The notes below the pieces were generated by a model. That model had not been told where the DNA came from. It was given only the letters and a program-made list of their open reading frames with translations, and made no database searches. From the NCBI GenBank assembly GCA_023381515.1, contig JAMCQI010000054.1, positions 5,902 to 69,901 on the forward strand: 64,000 nt of DNA, in the 5' to 3' direction. Source of the DNA: Chloroflexota bacterium (GTDB lineage: Bacteria; Chloroflexota; Anaerolineae; UBA4142). This document shows, in pieces, positions 52,539 through 61,985 of the stretch. Within the stretch, counting starts at the first letter, position 1. Each line of letters begins with the position of its first letter. The position numbers and the translations under genes are program-made.

Positions 52539-52614
52539 GGATTTTGCGCCGGCGCAAGTTCTTTTACTCGAAGCGCTCTTGCCCCGCCCCCGCCAATGCG
52601 CTCTCGGGATATAT

Positions 52615-52643
52615 TTGCACAGCCCTTCCTTTTGTGATACAAT
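52615..52643 (+). promoter_or_regulatory. Promoter of tatA
   Basis: TTGCAC (52615-52620), 17-bp spacer, TACAAT (52638-52643), about 55 bases before the tatA ATG. Confidence 0.72.
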
Positions 52644-52700
52644 CGAATTAGAGGGGGCGCGAACTGCGAGCCGCGCGCCCAGACGGAAAGGAGTCTCGAC

Positions 52701-52982
52701 ATGTTTGGTCTACAGCCGACACATTTGGTCATTATTCTGGTGGTTGCGCTCTTGATTTTCGGCCCTTCGCGTTTGCCGGAAATTGGCCGCGCGATGGGGA
52801 AAACCATCCGAGAATTTCAATCCGCGACTAAGGAAGCTACCCAGGGTCTGAGTGCCGAACTGCAGAAACCGGTCGAGCCTGTCGCTGCGGAGCCTCCCAA
52901 GAGCCAAACCTCCTGCAAGTCCTGCGGCAAGCCGATGGAGGTTGGCATGAAGTTCTGCCCCGAATGTGGAGCGAGTCAGTAG
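52701..52982 (+). CDS. tatA: TatA/E-type twin-arginine translocase subunit with C-terminal zinc ribbon
   Basis: Pore-forming subunit of the Tat system for folded proteins. 93 aa. Membrane helix [21 protein letters not shown] with the conserved FGPxxLPE hinge, then the amphipathic helix [17 protein letters not shown]. The short charged tail is followed by [22 protein letters not shown], a zinc ribbon, which TatA normally lacks. A similar KFCPECGA ending occurs in the zinc-ribbon protein at 17608-18237. The ATG at 52701 follows GGAAAGGAG. tatC lies 120 bases downstream. Confidence 0.92.
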   Translation: MFGLQPTHLVIILVVALLIFGPSRLPEIGRAMGKTIREFQSATKEATQGLSAELQKPVEPVAAEPPKSQTSCKSCGKPMEVGMKFCPECGASQ

Positions 52983-53020
52983 TTGTCTCCTCCAGAACGC
53001 TATCACTACGTCGACCGCTG

Positions 53021-53060
53021 AAGAGATGCCTCGGGGAGTTTGCCCGCTTGAGCATCTCTT
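53021..53060 (+). terminator. Hairpin between tatA and tatC
   Basis: AAGAGATGC (53021-53029) pairs exactly with GCATCTCTT (53052-53060) over a 22-base loop, followed by TCCG. A leaky terminator here could help keep TatA in excess over TatC. Confidence 0.5.
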
Positions 53061-53102
53061 TCCGTCTAATTGGCATCATTTCGGTGAGGAAATCAGCCTA
53101 GT

Positions 53103-53864
53103 ATGTCCGAAGAAAAGAGGATGGGATTTCTCGAGCACCTTGAGGAGATCCGCACCCGCCTGATTATCTCCATTATCGCCATCCTGATCACGACCGCCCT
53201 CGCCTACGTCTTCTCCGATGCGATTCTGCGCGTTCTTGAAGATCCGGCCTCGTCCGGTGGCAAGTTCGTGCTGTACGCCTTTAGTCCGATGGACGGTTTC
53301 ATGATCCGCTTCCGGGTGGCCCTTTACGGAGGGATCGCCCTCGCCGCGCCGGTCTGGATCTATCAGATTCTGCGGTTCATAGAGCCCGGCCTGCTGCCGA
53401 ACGAAAAGCGCTTTGTTATCCCCGGGGTCGCCGCGATGGTCATCCTCTTTCTTCTGGGGAATGGCTTTGGGTACCTGATGCTGCGCAATATGATGAGCGT
53501 TTTGTTCGTCATGTTTGGGAGCGAGCTGAACTACTTTCCGAGCGCCGATCAATACATTTCTTTCGTCGTCTACTTTCTGATCGCGACTGGCATCGCTTTT
53601 GAGCTTCCGATTTTGATGTTATTGATGATCAAGCTCGGCTTGGTCTCGCCCCAATTCCTGCGCAAGCAACGCCGCTATGCCTACTTTGTCATCTTTCTCT
53701 TTGCCGAATTGATTACCCCGGTTTCTGATCCCATCGTGGCCCCGCTCGTCGTCATGATTCCGATGGTCTTGCTCTTCGAGGCGGCCCTCTTTCTGTCCAA
53801 GTTCATGGTTCCCAAGCCCGCCCCGTCGACGGCGATGGCCACATCCACTGGCGCAAGAAAGTAG
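53103..53864 (+). CDS. tatC: Sec-independent protein translocase TatC
   Basis: Receptor for twin-arginine signal peptides. 253 aa with six membrane helices. N-terminal MGFLEHLEEIRTRLIISIIAILITTALAYVF carries the conserved LEELRxR-like motif. FSPMDGFMIRFRVALYGGIALAAPVWIYQILRFIEPGLLPNEKRFVIPG matches the TatC core, followed by SFVVYFLIATGIAFELPIL and AELITPVSDPIVAPLVVMIPMVLLFE. The C-terminal tail is Ala/Pro rich. Followed by a good terminator. Confidence 0.96.
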   Translation: MSEEKRMGFLEHLEEIRTRLIISIIAILITTALAYVFSDAILRVLEDPASSGGKFVLYAFSPMDGFMIRFRVALYGGIALAAPVWIYQILRFIEPGLLPNEKRFVIPGVAAMVILFLLGNGFGYLMLRNMMSVLFVMFGSELNYFPSADQYISFVVYFLIATGIAFELPILMLLMIKLGLVSPQFLRKQRRYAYFVIFLFAELITPVSDPIVAPLVVMIPMVLLFEAALFLSKFMVPKPAPSTAMATSTGARK

Positions 53865-53884
53865 CATCCTCAATAATAGAGCAA

Positions 53885-53921
53885 CGCGGGAGACACTCAT
53901 CTCCCGCGCTGTTTTGTGTTT
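53885..53921 (+). terminator. Rho-independent terminator of tatC
   Basis: CGCGGGAGA (53885-53893) pairs with TCTCCCGCG (53900-53908), followed by CTGTTTTGTGTTTTT, 20 bases after the tatC stop. Confidence 0.87.
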
Positions 53922-53979
53922 TTCCTTCAACCGTTGCAGGTCCGGCTGTTTCGGAACTGTCCCGGTTTCAGCCCGCTGC

Positions 53980-54909
53980 TTACGGCGTGGACTCGCCCGC
54001 CGGCTGATCGAACAGCATCGCCGCTTCCCACGCCTTGTAGGAACTGCGCACCAGCGGCCCTGACGCCACGTATTGGAATCCGAGTTTCAGGCCCTCTTCC
54101 TTGTAGCGCGCGAACTGCTCCGGACGGACGTATTCCACGAGCGGGACGTGCCGCTTCAAATGCGTCGGCTGCAGATACTGGCCGATCGCGAGCAAGTCCA
54201 CCTTGGCCGCGCGCAGGTCCCGCATCGTTTCGACGACTTGCTCCGGTGTCTCGCCCATCCCGACCAGGATGGAGCTCTTGGTCTTGCGGCCAGGATCGAT
54301 TTCCTTGACCATGCGCAGGACGTTCAAGGTTTGATCATACCCTGCCCGCCGGTCGCGTACGACATGCGTCAGCTGCCGCACGGTCTCGATATTCTGCCCA
54401 AAGACCTCCGGCTTAGCCTCGACGACCTTTTGGACATGCTCACGCACGCCCCGAAAGTCCGGAGTGAGGACTTCGACGATGGTTCGGGGTGAATGTTCCT
54501 TGATTTGGCGAATGGTCTCGGCGAAAACTCCGGCACCGCCATCCGGCAGATCGTCCCGGTCCACAGACGTGATGACGACATAGTTGAGCTTGAGCTCGGC
54601 AATCGCTTCGCCCACCCGTCGCGGTTCCTCGGTGTCCACAATTCCACGCGGGTTGCCGGTCTTGACAGCGCAAAACCGGCAGGCGCGGGTGCAAGTGTCC
54701 CCGAGGATCATGAGAGTCGCCGTTCCGGCCCCCCAGCATTCGCCGATGTTCGGGCACAGGGCTTCTTCGCAGACAGTGTGGAGAGCCAGCCCGCGCACCA
54801 AACCCTTCAAGTGAGTATATCTCTCCCCGATCGGCGCTCGCACGCGGATCCAGTCAGGATGGCGCGGCCGGGGCGGCGCGGGCGGGGCAGTAACGTTCGG
54901 TTCTATCAT
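53980..54909 (-). CDS. lipA: Lipoyl synthase
   Basis: Radical-SAM enzyme that inserts two sulfurs into octanoyl chains to make lipoate. 309 aa. Auxiliary cluster cysteines in [23 protein letters not shown] and the radical-SAM motif [15 protein letters not shown]; then [32 protein letters not shown], and the C-terminal [15 protein letters not shown] with the conserved Arg-Ser-Ser-Tyr. It starts one base after the korB stop, so it belongs to the korAB operon, an unexpected partner since KorAB itself needs no lipoate. Confidence 0.96.
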   Translation of the reverse strand: MIEPNVTAPPAPPRPRHPDWIRVRAPIGERYTHLKGLVRGLALHTVCEEALCPNIGECWGAGTATLMILGDTCTRACRFCAVKTGNPRGIVDTEEPRRVGEAIAELKLNYVVITSVDRDDLPDGGAGVFAETIRQIKEHSPRTIVEVLTPDFRGVREHVQKVVEAKPEVFGQNIETVRQLTHVVRDRRAGYDQTLNVLRMVKEIDPGRKTKSSILVGMGETPEQVVETMRDLRAAKVDLLAIGQYLQPTHLKRHVPLVEYVRPEQFARYKEEGLKLGFQYVASGPLVRSSYKAWEAAMLFDQPAGESTP

Positions 54910-54910
54910 A

Positions 54911-55792
54911 CTAACGGAGATACCTGTTCATGATTTGCGTGACCCCATAGTCTGGCTTGGCATTCTTCTCTCGGATCGCTTGCATGCTTTCGTCATAGGT
55001 GGGGCGGCGCTGTTGATAAAAGATGCCCAAATACAAGGACTCTTCGTTCATCGCCAGCTCCATCGCCTTGACACGGTTCGAGGCATCATGCCCGGCCGGC
55101 AGGGGTGCCGTGATTTTCTTAAAATGATCGTAAGTGTCGTAGAAGGTGACGCATGGCGAAAGGACCTGAACGAAGGAAAATCCCTTATGGGTCATCGCCG
55201 CCTTGATCAGCTCGACAAGTTCTTTCGGCTTGGACGAAAAGCCTCGCGCGACAAAGGATGCATTATAGGCCAGCGCCATCTGGATCGGATCAATCGGATT
55301 GTCCACGGTACCGTACGGCGATGCCTTTTTCTCCAGCCCGAAGGGGCTCGTCGGCGAGGGCTGCCCTTTCGTCAACCCGTAGATCTCATTATCCATAACG
55401 AGATAGGTGATATCGATGTTCCGACGGGCCGCGTGCGGCAAGTGTCCCATGCCGATGCTAAAGGCATCGCCGTCACCGCCCGCGGCGACGACGACCAACT
55501 CGGGATGGGCCATCTTGATTCCGGTCGCGAGCGGCAGGACGCGCCCGTGCGTGCCGTGCAGGCCATAGGCATTCACAAATGCCGGGAACCGTCCCGAACA
55601 GCCGATGCCGGACGCGACGACCAGCTGCTCGGGCGGAATGTGCAATTCGGAAATCGCCTTGTAAAAGCTGGAAAGGACCCCAAAATCACCGCAACCGGGA
55701 CACCAGATCGGATGCACGTCGCTCTTATAGTCATTCGGCGTCAAGTTCACCGGTTCAAAACTCAACGTCTGCGGTTTTAAGGTGGAAATCAT
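54911..55792 (-). CDS. korB: 2-oxoacid:ferredoxin oxidoreductase beta subunit
   Basis: TPP-binding subunit that, with the gamma/alpha chain upstream, oxidatively decarboxylates a 2-oxoacid (probably 2-oxoglutarate) with CoA and reduces ferredoxin. 293 aa. Typical residues: [56 protein letters not shown], then the TPP motif [23 protein letters not shown] and [20 protein letters not shown]. The cysteines CPGC and C-S-G-R fit a [4Fe-4S] site. It follows korA by 19 bases. Confidence 0.94.
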   Translation of the reverse strand: MISTLKPQTLSFEPVNLTPNDYKSDVHPIWCPGCGDFGVLSSFYKAISELHIPPEQLVVASGIGCSGRFPAFVNAYGLHGTHGRVLPLATGIKMAHPELVVVAAGGDGDAFSIGMGHLPHAARRNIDITYLVMDNEIYGLTKGQPSPTSPFGLEKKASPYGTVDNPIDPIQMALAYNASFVARGFSSKPKELVELIKAAMTHKGFSFVQVLSPCVTFYDTYDHFKKITAPLPAGHDASNRVKAMELAMNEESLYLGIFYQQRRPTYDESMQAIREKNAKPDYGVTQIMNRYLR

Positions 55793-55811
55793 TCTATAAC
55801 CTCCGCGCCGA

Positions 55812-57614
55812 CTAGGGCGCCTGCTTCTTTACATCGATACCGGGGCCCTCGCCAACGGCGACCCCCTTGCCCAGGCTGGAATAGACCTCTTTGATCTTGT
55901 CATAGATCTCGTGCGCGGCAAAGGGTACGCCGCCATATTTGCGCAAGCTGACGACCCCGCGCCAGAACTCGGCCTGGATCATGCGCGCATACTGCCCCGT
56001 GAAATTCAGCTCCGGAACGATCACCGCCTCGCGATCTTGAATGAATTTGCCGATGACATCAGATGGCAGGGGAAAGATCATCTTGGTATAGAGAACCGCC
56101 ACCTTCATTCCTTCCGCTTGAGCCCGGTCGACTGCCTCGCGCACCGGTCCAATCGTCGAGCCCCAGCCGACGATCGCGACCGGCGCCGCGGGATCTCCGA
56201 ACCGCTCAAACATATCCCACTTGACGGCATCCTCGACGGCGCCCCGAATCTTGCGGGCGCGCTTTTGCATGTTCTCCGTATGCTGTTCGGGAGTGTATTC
56301 CGGGGCGCCGCTCGGTTCGTGCTCCAAGCCTTCGGCGACATACTGGCCGTCCTTCATTCCGGGCAAAGACATGGGCGAGACGCCCGAAGGCGTGTTCGCA
56401 TAGCGCTTAAAGGACCCTTGACCGTCGGCACTGGGATCCCACACCAGTCGGGATTCCAGGTGGACGCGGGACAGATCAAAGGGCGGAATCGTCTGCACGC
56501 GGACCGACATGTCCTGATCGCTCAGGAAAATGACCGGGGTCTGGTACTTTTCGGCCAGATTGAAAGCGTTGATCATCTGGTAGAAATTGTCTTCGACGGA
56601 GACGGGCGCCATCACGATGCGCGGCGCGTCGTCGTGGGCGCCAAAGACAGAGATCCGCAGGTCGCCCTGGGAGACTTTGGTGGGCAACCCCGTGGAGGGA
56701 CCGGCGCGCTGAACGTCCACCACGACGATGGGGATTTCGGTCATCGTGGCATGGCCGATGAGCTCGGTCATGAGCGATAGACCCGGACCGGAGGTCGCCG
56801 TCATCGATCGGACGCCCGTGTAGGAGGCGCCGAGCGCCATACCAATCGCCGCCATCTCGTCTTCCGCCTGAATCAAGGTGCCGCCTACCCGCGGGAACTC
56901 GCCGGCGAGAAATTCCATAATATCCGAGGCGGGCGTGATGGGATAGCCTGCATAAAAGCGGCATCCGCCCGCGATGGCACCCATGGCGAGAGCCTGGTTG
57001 CCGCTGATGACGAGCCGCTCTTGCCCTTTCGCCTCGGCGAGCGGCGACAAATGATAGGGCGACTCTTTGGTCACCTTCTGCTCGATGTAATCGTAACCGG
57101 TCTTGAGCGCGAGGAGGTTCTGATCGAGCATTTCCTTCTTGCGGCCCAATTGCCGCTCGACGACGGCCGTGGCTATATCGTAGGACAGATCGAACAGCTT
57201 GACCATAGCGCCGATAGTGATAATGTTCCGGCCGCGCTGGAAATTGATCGACTTGGCCAGGTCGTTGAGGGGGAGTGCATATTGGCTGACCCCGTTGGTC
57301 TCGGGCGGCCGGCTGTCGTTCGAATTAAAGATCAGGATCCCGCCCGGCCGAATCAGTTTATAGTAGCGATCGATCGATTCCTGATCAAATGCAATGAGCA
57401 TATCGAGATCATCGCCCTGCGACCATACGGTCGTCGGGGCAATCCGCGCTTGGAACATGACGTGGCCGCCCTTGATTTCCGCCGGGATCGTCCGCGTCGT
57501 ATAGACTTCCAGTCCCGCGTAGGCCGCCATCCGGGCAAAGACTTCGCCGGTCGTCACAATGCCGCCGGTCGCCGAATCGCCGCCCACCCGAACTGTCAAA
57601 TCCTTGCCGGGCAT
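55812..57614 (-). CDS. korA: 2-oxoacid:ferredoxin oxidoreductase, fused gamma-alpha subunit
   Basis: About 600 aa from the ATG at 57614 with GGAGGAA upstream. Residues 1-180 are the gamma domain (VRVGGDSATGGIVTTGEVFARMAAYAGLEVYTTRTIPAEIKGGHVMFQARI). Residues 200-570 are the alpha domain: ISGNQALAMGAIAGGCRFYAGYPITPASDIMEFLA, QAEDEMAAIGMALGASYTGVRSMTATSGPGLSLMTE, and RAGPSTGLPTKVSQGDL. The YPITPAS motif is the alpha-subunit signature for oxoacid binding. Fusion in this order is typical for KorA of several bacterial phyla. Confidence 0.94.
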   Translation of the reverse strand: MPGKDLTVRVGGDSATGGIVTTGEVFARMAAYAGLEVYTTRTIPAEIKGGHVMFQARIAPTTVWSQGDDLDMLIAFDQESIDRYYKLIRPGGILIFNSNDSRPPETNGVSQYALPLNDLAKSINFQRGRNIITIGAMVKLFDLSYDIATAVVERQLGRKKEMLDQNLLALKTGYDYIEQKVTKESPYHLSPLAEAKGQERLVISGNQALAMGAIAGGCRFYAGYPITPASDIMEFLAGEFPRVGGTLIQAEDEMAAIGMALGASYTGVRSMTATSGPGLSLMTELIGHATMTEIPIVVVDVQRAGPSTGLPTKVSQGDLRISVFGAHDDAPRIVMAPVSVEDNFYQMINAFNLAEKYQTPVIFLSDQDMSVRVQTIPPFDLSRVHLESRLVWDPSADGQGSFKRYANTPSGVSPMSLPGMKDGQYVAEGLEHEPSGAPEYTPEQHTENMQKRARKIRGAVEDAVKWDMFERFGDPAAPVAIVGWGSTIGPVREAVDRAQAEGMKVAVLYTKMIFPLPSDVIGKFIQDREAVIVPELNFTGQYARMIQAEFWRGVVSLRKYGGVPFAAHEIYDKIKEVYSSLGKGVAVGEGPGIDVKKQAP

Positions 57615-57658
57615 GAGATATTCCTCCACAAAAACGCGGGGCGCTCTGCCCCGCGCGA

Positions 57659-57907
57659 CTAGTTTTGGGTCGACCCGCCGCAACTGCTGCAGGTCCCACC
57701 TCCGCAGGAGCTGCAACCTCCCCCGCCACCCAACGTCGAAACGCTACCCCCATCGCCGTGGCTGAACGCGAGCACCTGAGAGATCTGGCGCGCGACATGG
57801 TCGCCGTGACACTCGGGGCACGCGGTCGGGCTGTCGATTTCCTTCATCGAACGCCGAACTTCGAAGCGGGCTTGGCAGTCTTTACAGACATATTCGTAAA
57901 GTGGCAT
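57659..57907 (-). CDS. FmdB-family zinc-ribbon protein
   Basis: 82 aa. The N-terminus MPLYEYVCKDCQARFEVRRSMKEIDSPTACPECHGDHVARQISQVLAF is the FmdB/putative regulatory zinc ribbon (CxxC...CxxC). The C-terminal tail is Gly/Ser/Cys-rich (GGGGGCSSCGGGTCSSCGG), as in many members. The role is not established. It ends 45 bases before korA and could be the first gene of that operon. Confidence 0.9.
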   Translation of the reverse strand: MPLYEYVCKDCQARFEVRRSMKEIDSPTACPECHGDHVARQISQVLAFSHGDGGSVSTLGGGGGCSSCGGGTCSSCGGSTQN

Positions 57908-58023
57908 GAGCTAATCCATTCGAACCAGAATTGTACACTCTATTATCGCTTTTTGACCCTCGTCCGTCAAGTACGCGTCCAGCGCTTGCAGAGGTCGGGA
58001 GGACAGCCCTGTATACCCCAAAG

Positions 58024-58734
58024 CTATCCGGTCTTGTTGAAGAGGATGGCCTGGCGCACCTCGACGATGGCCTTGGTGACTTGGATGCCGCGCGGGCAAG
58101 CGGTCGAGCAGTTGAAAATCGTGCGGCAAGTAAAGACGCCGCCCTTTTCCCCCATCTGGGAGAGCCGCTCGGCCGTCGCCTGGTCCCGAGAATCAAAGAT
58201 AAAGCGGTGCGCCTGCACGATCATGGCCGGGCTCACAAACTCCTTGTCCGCCCAGAAGGTCGGGCACGAGCCCGTGCAGGCGGCGCACAAGATGCACTTG
58301 GTCGTATCGTCAAACCGTGCCCGGTCCTCCGGCGACTGATAGCGCTCCTCTTCCGGTTCCGGGTCGTAGTTGATGAGATAGGGTTTGAGGCTACGGTACT
58401 TTTCAAAGAACCCTTCCATGTCGACGACGAGGTCTTTGATCACGGGCAAGCCGCGCAGTCCCTCGACCGTAATCACCTTGCTCTCCTTTAACGCATCCTT
58501 GAGGAGCAGCTTGCAGGCGAGGCGGTTGCGGCCGTTGATGACCATTGCGTCCGAGCCGCAAATACCGTGGGCGCACGACCGCCGGTACGTGAGTGAGCCG
58601 TCGACGTTCCACTTGATATAGTTCAGCCCATCGAGGATACGATCCGTCGGCTCCATTTCGGCGGCATATTCGCCCCAATAGGGCTTTGGGTCTTTTTCGG
58701 GGTTAAAGCGCTTGATCCTGAATTGAACTTGCAT
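58024..58734 (-). CDS. sdhB: Succinate dehydrogenase/fumarate reductase iron-sulfur subunit
   Basis: 236 aa; transfers electrons from the SdhA flavin to quinone. [2Fe-2S] ligands in RRSCAHGICGSDAMVINGRNRLAC, then CILCAACTGSCPTFW ([4Fe-4S]) and FTCRTIFNCSTACPRGIQVTKAI ([3Fe-4S] and [4Fe-4S] ligands). N-terminal MQVQFRIKRFNPEKD is standard. It lies more than 1.3 kb downstream of sdhA, separated by two unrelated genes. Confidence 0.95.
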   Translation of the reverse strand: MQVQFRIKRFNPEKDPKPYWGEYAAEMEPTDRILDGLNYIKWNVDGSLTYRRSCAHGICGSDAMVINGRNRLACKLLLKDALKESKVITVEGLRGLPVIKDLVVDMEGFFEKYRSLKPYLINYDPEPEEERYQSPEDRARFDDTTKCILCAACTGSCPTFWADKEFVSPAMIVQAHRFIFDSRDQATAERLSQMGEKGGVFTCRTIFNCSTACPRGIQVTKAIVEVRQAILFNKTG

Positions 58735-58794
58735 TGCTCTTGTCCTCCGTCCTTGGATGACGCCTTACGAACAAAGGCACGAGACCCAGTCCGC

Positions 58795-59433
58795 TCACGG
58801 CCAAGTGGCCCGTTGAAACGTGATCCGATAGTTTACATGCCGATTTTCCGGCATAATCATTCCGGCCATCTGATCGCTCGGGTACCCATCGGCAACAATC
58901 TCGGCGGCGTAGGCATCTCCGAACATGGGAAAATCGTAATTGCAGTCGCAGAGGTCGCCTGCCGGTTTTTCAGACGGATATTCCGAGATCCCGCTAAAAG
59001 CGCCTGTAAAGTGTGCCTGCTTGCCAGTCAAGCGGTTACCGTATTCGTCGACGGTCTTGACATAGATCGTGTGATCATTCCCCGATTCGTACCAATCTTG
59101 AAAAACCACGCTAACCACTCGCCAGAATTTCTGACTGTGCCCGACAGTTGCCGGGATGATTCTGACGTTTTCGAGACCGGAGAGACCTCCGGGACCCAGG
59201 CGAGGGTCCCAGTAGATCGGCGGCAGGCTGCCCGGCGGCGGAGGCGGCTCTTGGCGGGAGACAATGGGCACGTAGAGTTTGAAAGCCGCGGCGGCCATTA
59301 CGGATGGCTGGCTCGAGGCAGCCGGCGGATGGTGGGATGAGAACGCCGCGGCAGCAGTCGGCTCTCTCCCCGCATTCGGAGCAAGCCAGATGATGAGCGC
59401 CGTCACCATCAGAGCGCCGAGCTTGAGCACCAT
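58795..59433 (-). CDS. Exported protein of unknown function in the sdh operon
   Basis: 212 aa. Signal peptide/hydrophobic N-terminus (LKLGALMVTALIIWLAPNAG), an Ala/Ser/Pro stretch, then KLYVPIVSR followed by a Pro-rich linker (QEPPPPPGSLPP). After this, a globular domain (VVFQDWYESGNDHTIYVKTVDEYGNRLTGKQAHFTG...GDAYAAEIVADGYPSDQM) of no recognised family; an Ig-like beta fold is plausible. The KLY(V/I)P(I/F)V segment is shared with the C-terminus of the beta-propeller protein at 19048-20427. It separates sdhA/nucleotidyltransferase from sdhB, probably a later insertion. Confidence 0.7.
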   Translation of the reverse strand: MVLKLGALMVTALIIWLAPNAGREPTAAAAFSSHHPPAASSQPSVMAAAAFKLYVPIVSRQEPPPPPGSLPPIYWDPRLGPGGLSGLENVRIIPATVGHSQKFWRVVSVVFQDWYESGNDHTIYVKTVDEYGNRLTGKQAHFTGAFSGISEYPSEKPAGDLCDCNYDFPMFGDAYAAEIVADGYPSDQMAGMIMPENRHVNYRITFQRATWP

Positions 59434-59548
59434 TTGCCACCGCGCATCGCTGTATCGCTGGATGCTCGCCTCGCCTCATTATGGATGGAGATTGCTCTAC
59501 TCGCCTACGTGGCTCTCCTTGTATCTCAATAGCCTAACGTCTTTGTTT

Positions 59549-60070
59549 TCATGCCAAGCGGGACAGGATCTCCGCCGGTACCTGCGCTTTCAGCTCCGGA
59601 TAAGCTTCCAACAATCGCGCGATATCCAGCAGGTCTTTCTGCTGCTTCGTTTTCCGCCGGGTCGGGTCTTGCGCGGCCCAGATCTTGCCTCTCAGAATAT
59701 CTTCTAGGCTCGCCACCGGCAAGACGAGGCCCAACACCTCGCGGGCGGCTGAGCGGTCCACAAAATCAGAGTACCTAGGGTCCGTCTGTACTTGAACCCG
59801 AAGATCAGACCCGGCAAGCGAGACGTTCAACCTATGCGGGAATCTTTTGACATTGAACTCTTGCTGCAACAGCGTTTCTACGGTGCCCATCTGGTCAACC
59901 GCAACGGCCAAATCTAGGTCAAGACTCACCAGAGGCTCCACATAGGCGTTGACAGCCTGACCACCAATCACACAGTATCGAATGCCGTGCTCACTGAGCA
60001 GAGCAATAATCCGGCCGAGCAGGTCCGATTGGTCCACAGTAACGGCTTTCCAAAAAGCGAGCGCCTTCAT
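59549..60070 (-). CDS. Nucleotidyltransferase-fold protein (MNT/AbiEii-like)
   Basis: 173 aa. Nucleotidyltransferase core: RIIALLSEHGIRYCVIGGQAVNAYVEPLVSLDLDLAVAVDQ, with the G-G and DxD-like residues (LDLDLAV), then HRLNVSLAGSDLRVQVQTDPRYSDFVDRS and a C-terminal helical segment LKDILRGKIWAAQDPTRRKTKQQKDLLDIARLLEA-like. Such proteins often act in toxin-antitoxin or abortive-infection pairs, but no partner is next to it. It starts five bases after the sdhA stop, i.e. it is inserted in the sdh operon. Confidence 0.8.
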   Translation of the reverse strand: MKALAFWKAVTVDQSDLLGRIIALLSEHGIRYCVIGGQAVNAYVEPLVSLDLDLAVAVDQMGTVETLLQQEFNVKRFPHRLNVSLAGSDLRVQVQTDPRYSDFVDRSAAREVLGLVLPVASLEDILRGKIWAAQDPTRRKTKQQKDLLDIARLLEAYPELKAQVPAEILSRLA

Positions 60071-60075
60071 GGTCG

Positions 60076-61851
60076 TTAATACTTGCGTTCCTTGGGCTCA
60101 AAGCGGGTGATGACGACCGGTTTGTATTTCAACTCGATCTTGCCGTCCCGCTTGTAGGCGAGGGTATGCTTGAGCCAGTTCGCATCGTCGCGCTTGGGGT
60201 AATCTTCCCGCGCGTGCGCGCCGCGCGATTCCGTGCGCGCGGCCGCGCTGACGGCGGTCACTTCCGCCAAGTCCAGCAGATATCCCAGCTCCAGCGCCTC
60301 CAGCAAGTCGGAATTGAACTTTTTCGTGTGGTCCTGGATAGCAATGTTCTGATAGCACGCCTTGAGTTCTTTCAGAATGTCCTGTACTTCTTGCAAACTG
60401 GCGGCACTGCGAAAGACGCCGCACTTGGCCGTCATCGCTTCCTGCATCTTGCGCCGGATCTCTCCGGGGGACTCTTTGCCGGTGCTGTTGTACAATCGCT
60501 CCACTTCTTGCCGCGCCGGCTCTTCGGGGTTCGGCGGCAGTGATGGGAAATCCGTTTGCCGAACGTACTCGGCCGCGCTCCGGCCGGACCGCCGTCCGTA
60601 CACGAGAATGTCCACGAGCGAGTTGGTGCCCAGGCGGTTGGCCCCGTGGACGGAGACACAGGCGCACTCGCCCGCGGCATAGAGACCGGGGAGCACCGTG
60701 TTCTTTTCGTCGATAATCACGCGGCCGTCGACATCCGTCGGCATCCCGCCCATCGCATAGTGCGCGGTCGGCTGGGTCGGCACCAGTTGCTTCATCGGGT
60801 CCACGCCCAAGTACAGTTCCATCATCTCGATAATATCGGGCAACTTGTCGCGCAATTCCTTTTCGGTGACCTGCTTGCCGCCCGGCGCGCTCTTGTACTT
60901 GTTGATGGACTCGGGACGGATGTCGAGATACAAATAGTCCCCGCCGCCGATGCCCCGCCCCTCGTTTATTTCCTGCTGCATATAGCGCGAGATCATATCG
61001 CGCGGGGCGAGGTCCATCATGGTCGGCGCGTACCGGGCCATAAAGCGCTCACCCTTGTCGTTGATGAGCACGCCGCCTTCGCCGCGCGCCGCCTCGGACA
61101 TGAGGATGCCCATCTTGTAGATGCCGGTCGGATGAAATTGGAAGAATTCCATGTCTTCCAGGGGGTATCCGTGGCGATAGAGCATCGCAACGGGGTCGCC
61201 GGTCAAGCTGAGCGCGTTCGACGTAATTTTGAACATCTTGCCGAACCCGCCGGATGCCACGATCACAACCTTGGCATGGAAAATATGCAGCTCACCTGTC
61301 AGGATTTCGATGGCGACCACACCCCGGCAGACGTTGTCCTGGATGATAAAGTCCAAGACCTGGAACTCGTCAAAAAAACGGGTCTCGTGCTTGATGCACT
61401 GCTGGTAAAGGGTCTGCAAGATCATGTGGCCCGTGCGATCGGCCGCGTAGCACGAGCGGCGCACCGGACCTTGACCCAAGTGGTGGGTGTGACCGCCAAA
61501 CCGCCGCTGGTCAATCTTGCCTTCCGGCGTGCGGTTAAACGGCAATCCCATGTGCTCCAGTTCGTAGACGGTCTCGATGGCCTCACGGGCGAGGATTTCC
61601 GCGGCGTCCTGGTCGGTGAGATAATCGCCCCCCTTGACCGTATCGAACATGTGCCATTCCCAGTGGTCTTCTTCCAGATTTCCAAGGGCGGCGCCGATGC
61701 CCCCTTGGGCGGTGCCGGTGTGGGAGCGCGTCGGGTATAGCTTGGTGAGGACAGCCACGTTGACCTTGTCGCGTGCGAGTTCCAATGCCGCCCACAAACC
61801 CGCTCCACCTGCCCCAACAATCACCGCGTCAAAGCGATGAACCTGCGTCAT
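60076..61851 (-). CDS. sdhA: Succinate dehydrogenase/fumarate reductase flavoprotein subunit
   Basis: 591 aa catalytic subunit. FAD-binding [20 protein letters not shown], covalent-FAD His region [46 protein letters not shown], active site [12 protein letters not shown] and [26 protein letters not shown]. The C-terminal helical domain ends [14 protein letters not shown]. It is preceded by the membrane-anchor gene on the same strand. Confidence 0.96.
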   Translation of the reverse strand: MTQVHRFDAVIVGAGGAGLWAALELARDKVNVAVLTKLYPTRSHTGTAQGGIGAALGNLEEDHWEWHMFDTVKGGDYLTDQDAAEILAREAIETVYELEHMGLPFNRTPEGKIDQRRFGGHTHHLGQGPVRRSCYAADRTGHMILQTLYQQCIKHETRFFDEFQVLDFIIQDNVCRGVVAIEILTGELHIFHAKVVIVASGGFGKMFKITSNALSLTGDPVAMLYRHGYPLEDMEFFQFHPTGIYKMGILMSEAARGEGGVLINDKGERFMARYAPTMMDLAPRDMISRYMQQEINEGRGIGGGDYLYLDIRPESINKYKSAPGGKQVTEKELRDKLPDIIEMMELYLGVDPMKQLVPTQPTAHYAMGGMPTDVDGRVIIDEKNTVLPGLYAAGECACVSVHGANRLGTNSLVDILVYGRRSGRSAAEYVRQTDFPSLPPNPEEPARQEVERLYNSTGKESPGEIRRKMQEAMTAKCGVFRSAASLQEVQDILKELKACYQNIAIQDHTKKFNSDLLEALELGYLLDLAEVTAVSAAARTESRGAHAREDYPKRDDANWLKHTLAYKRDGKIELKYKPVVITRFEPKERKY

Positions 61852-61861
61852 TTCAGCCCCT

Positions 61862-61985
61862 TTGTTCAGACGTCAGACTATCGATATCAGACCAAAGACA
61901 TCAGATAGCTGAAAACAGACCATTCGCAGCGGTTCCGAGACGGCAAGCCCCCCGTCTGTCGTCTGATGTCTGTTGTCTGACTTTT
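61862..61985. repeat. CAGACATCAGAC-type micro-repeat between sdhC and sdhA
   Basis: About 120 bases with alternating CAGAC/TCAGAC units on the left and the inverse GTCTG(A/T) units on the right (around 61947-61980), so the segment can fold on itself. This occupies the whole gap between the anchor gene and sdhA. Confidence 0.6.

Noticed and set aside
52483..52700. Guanine riboswitch upstream of xpt
   Set aside because: The leader between promoter and start codon is about 25 bases, too short for a purine aptamer.
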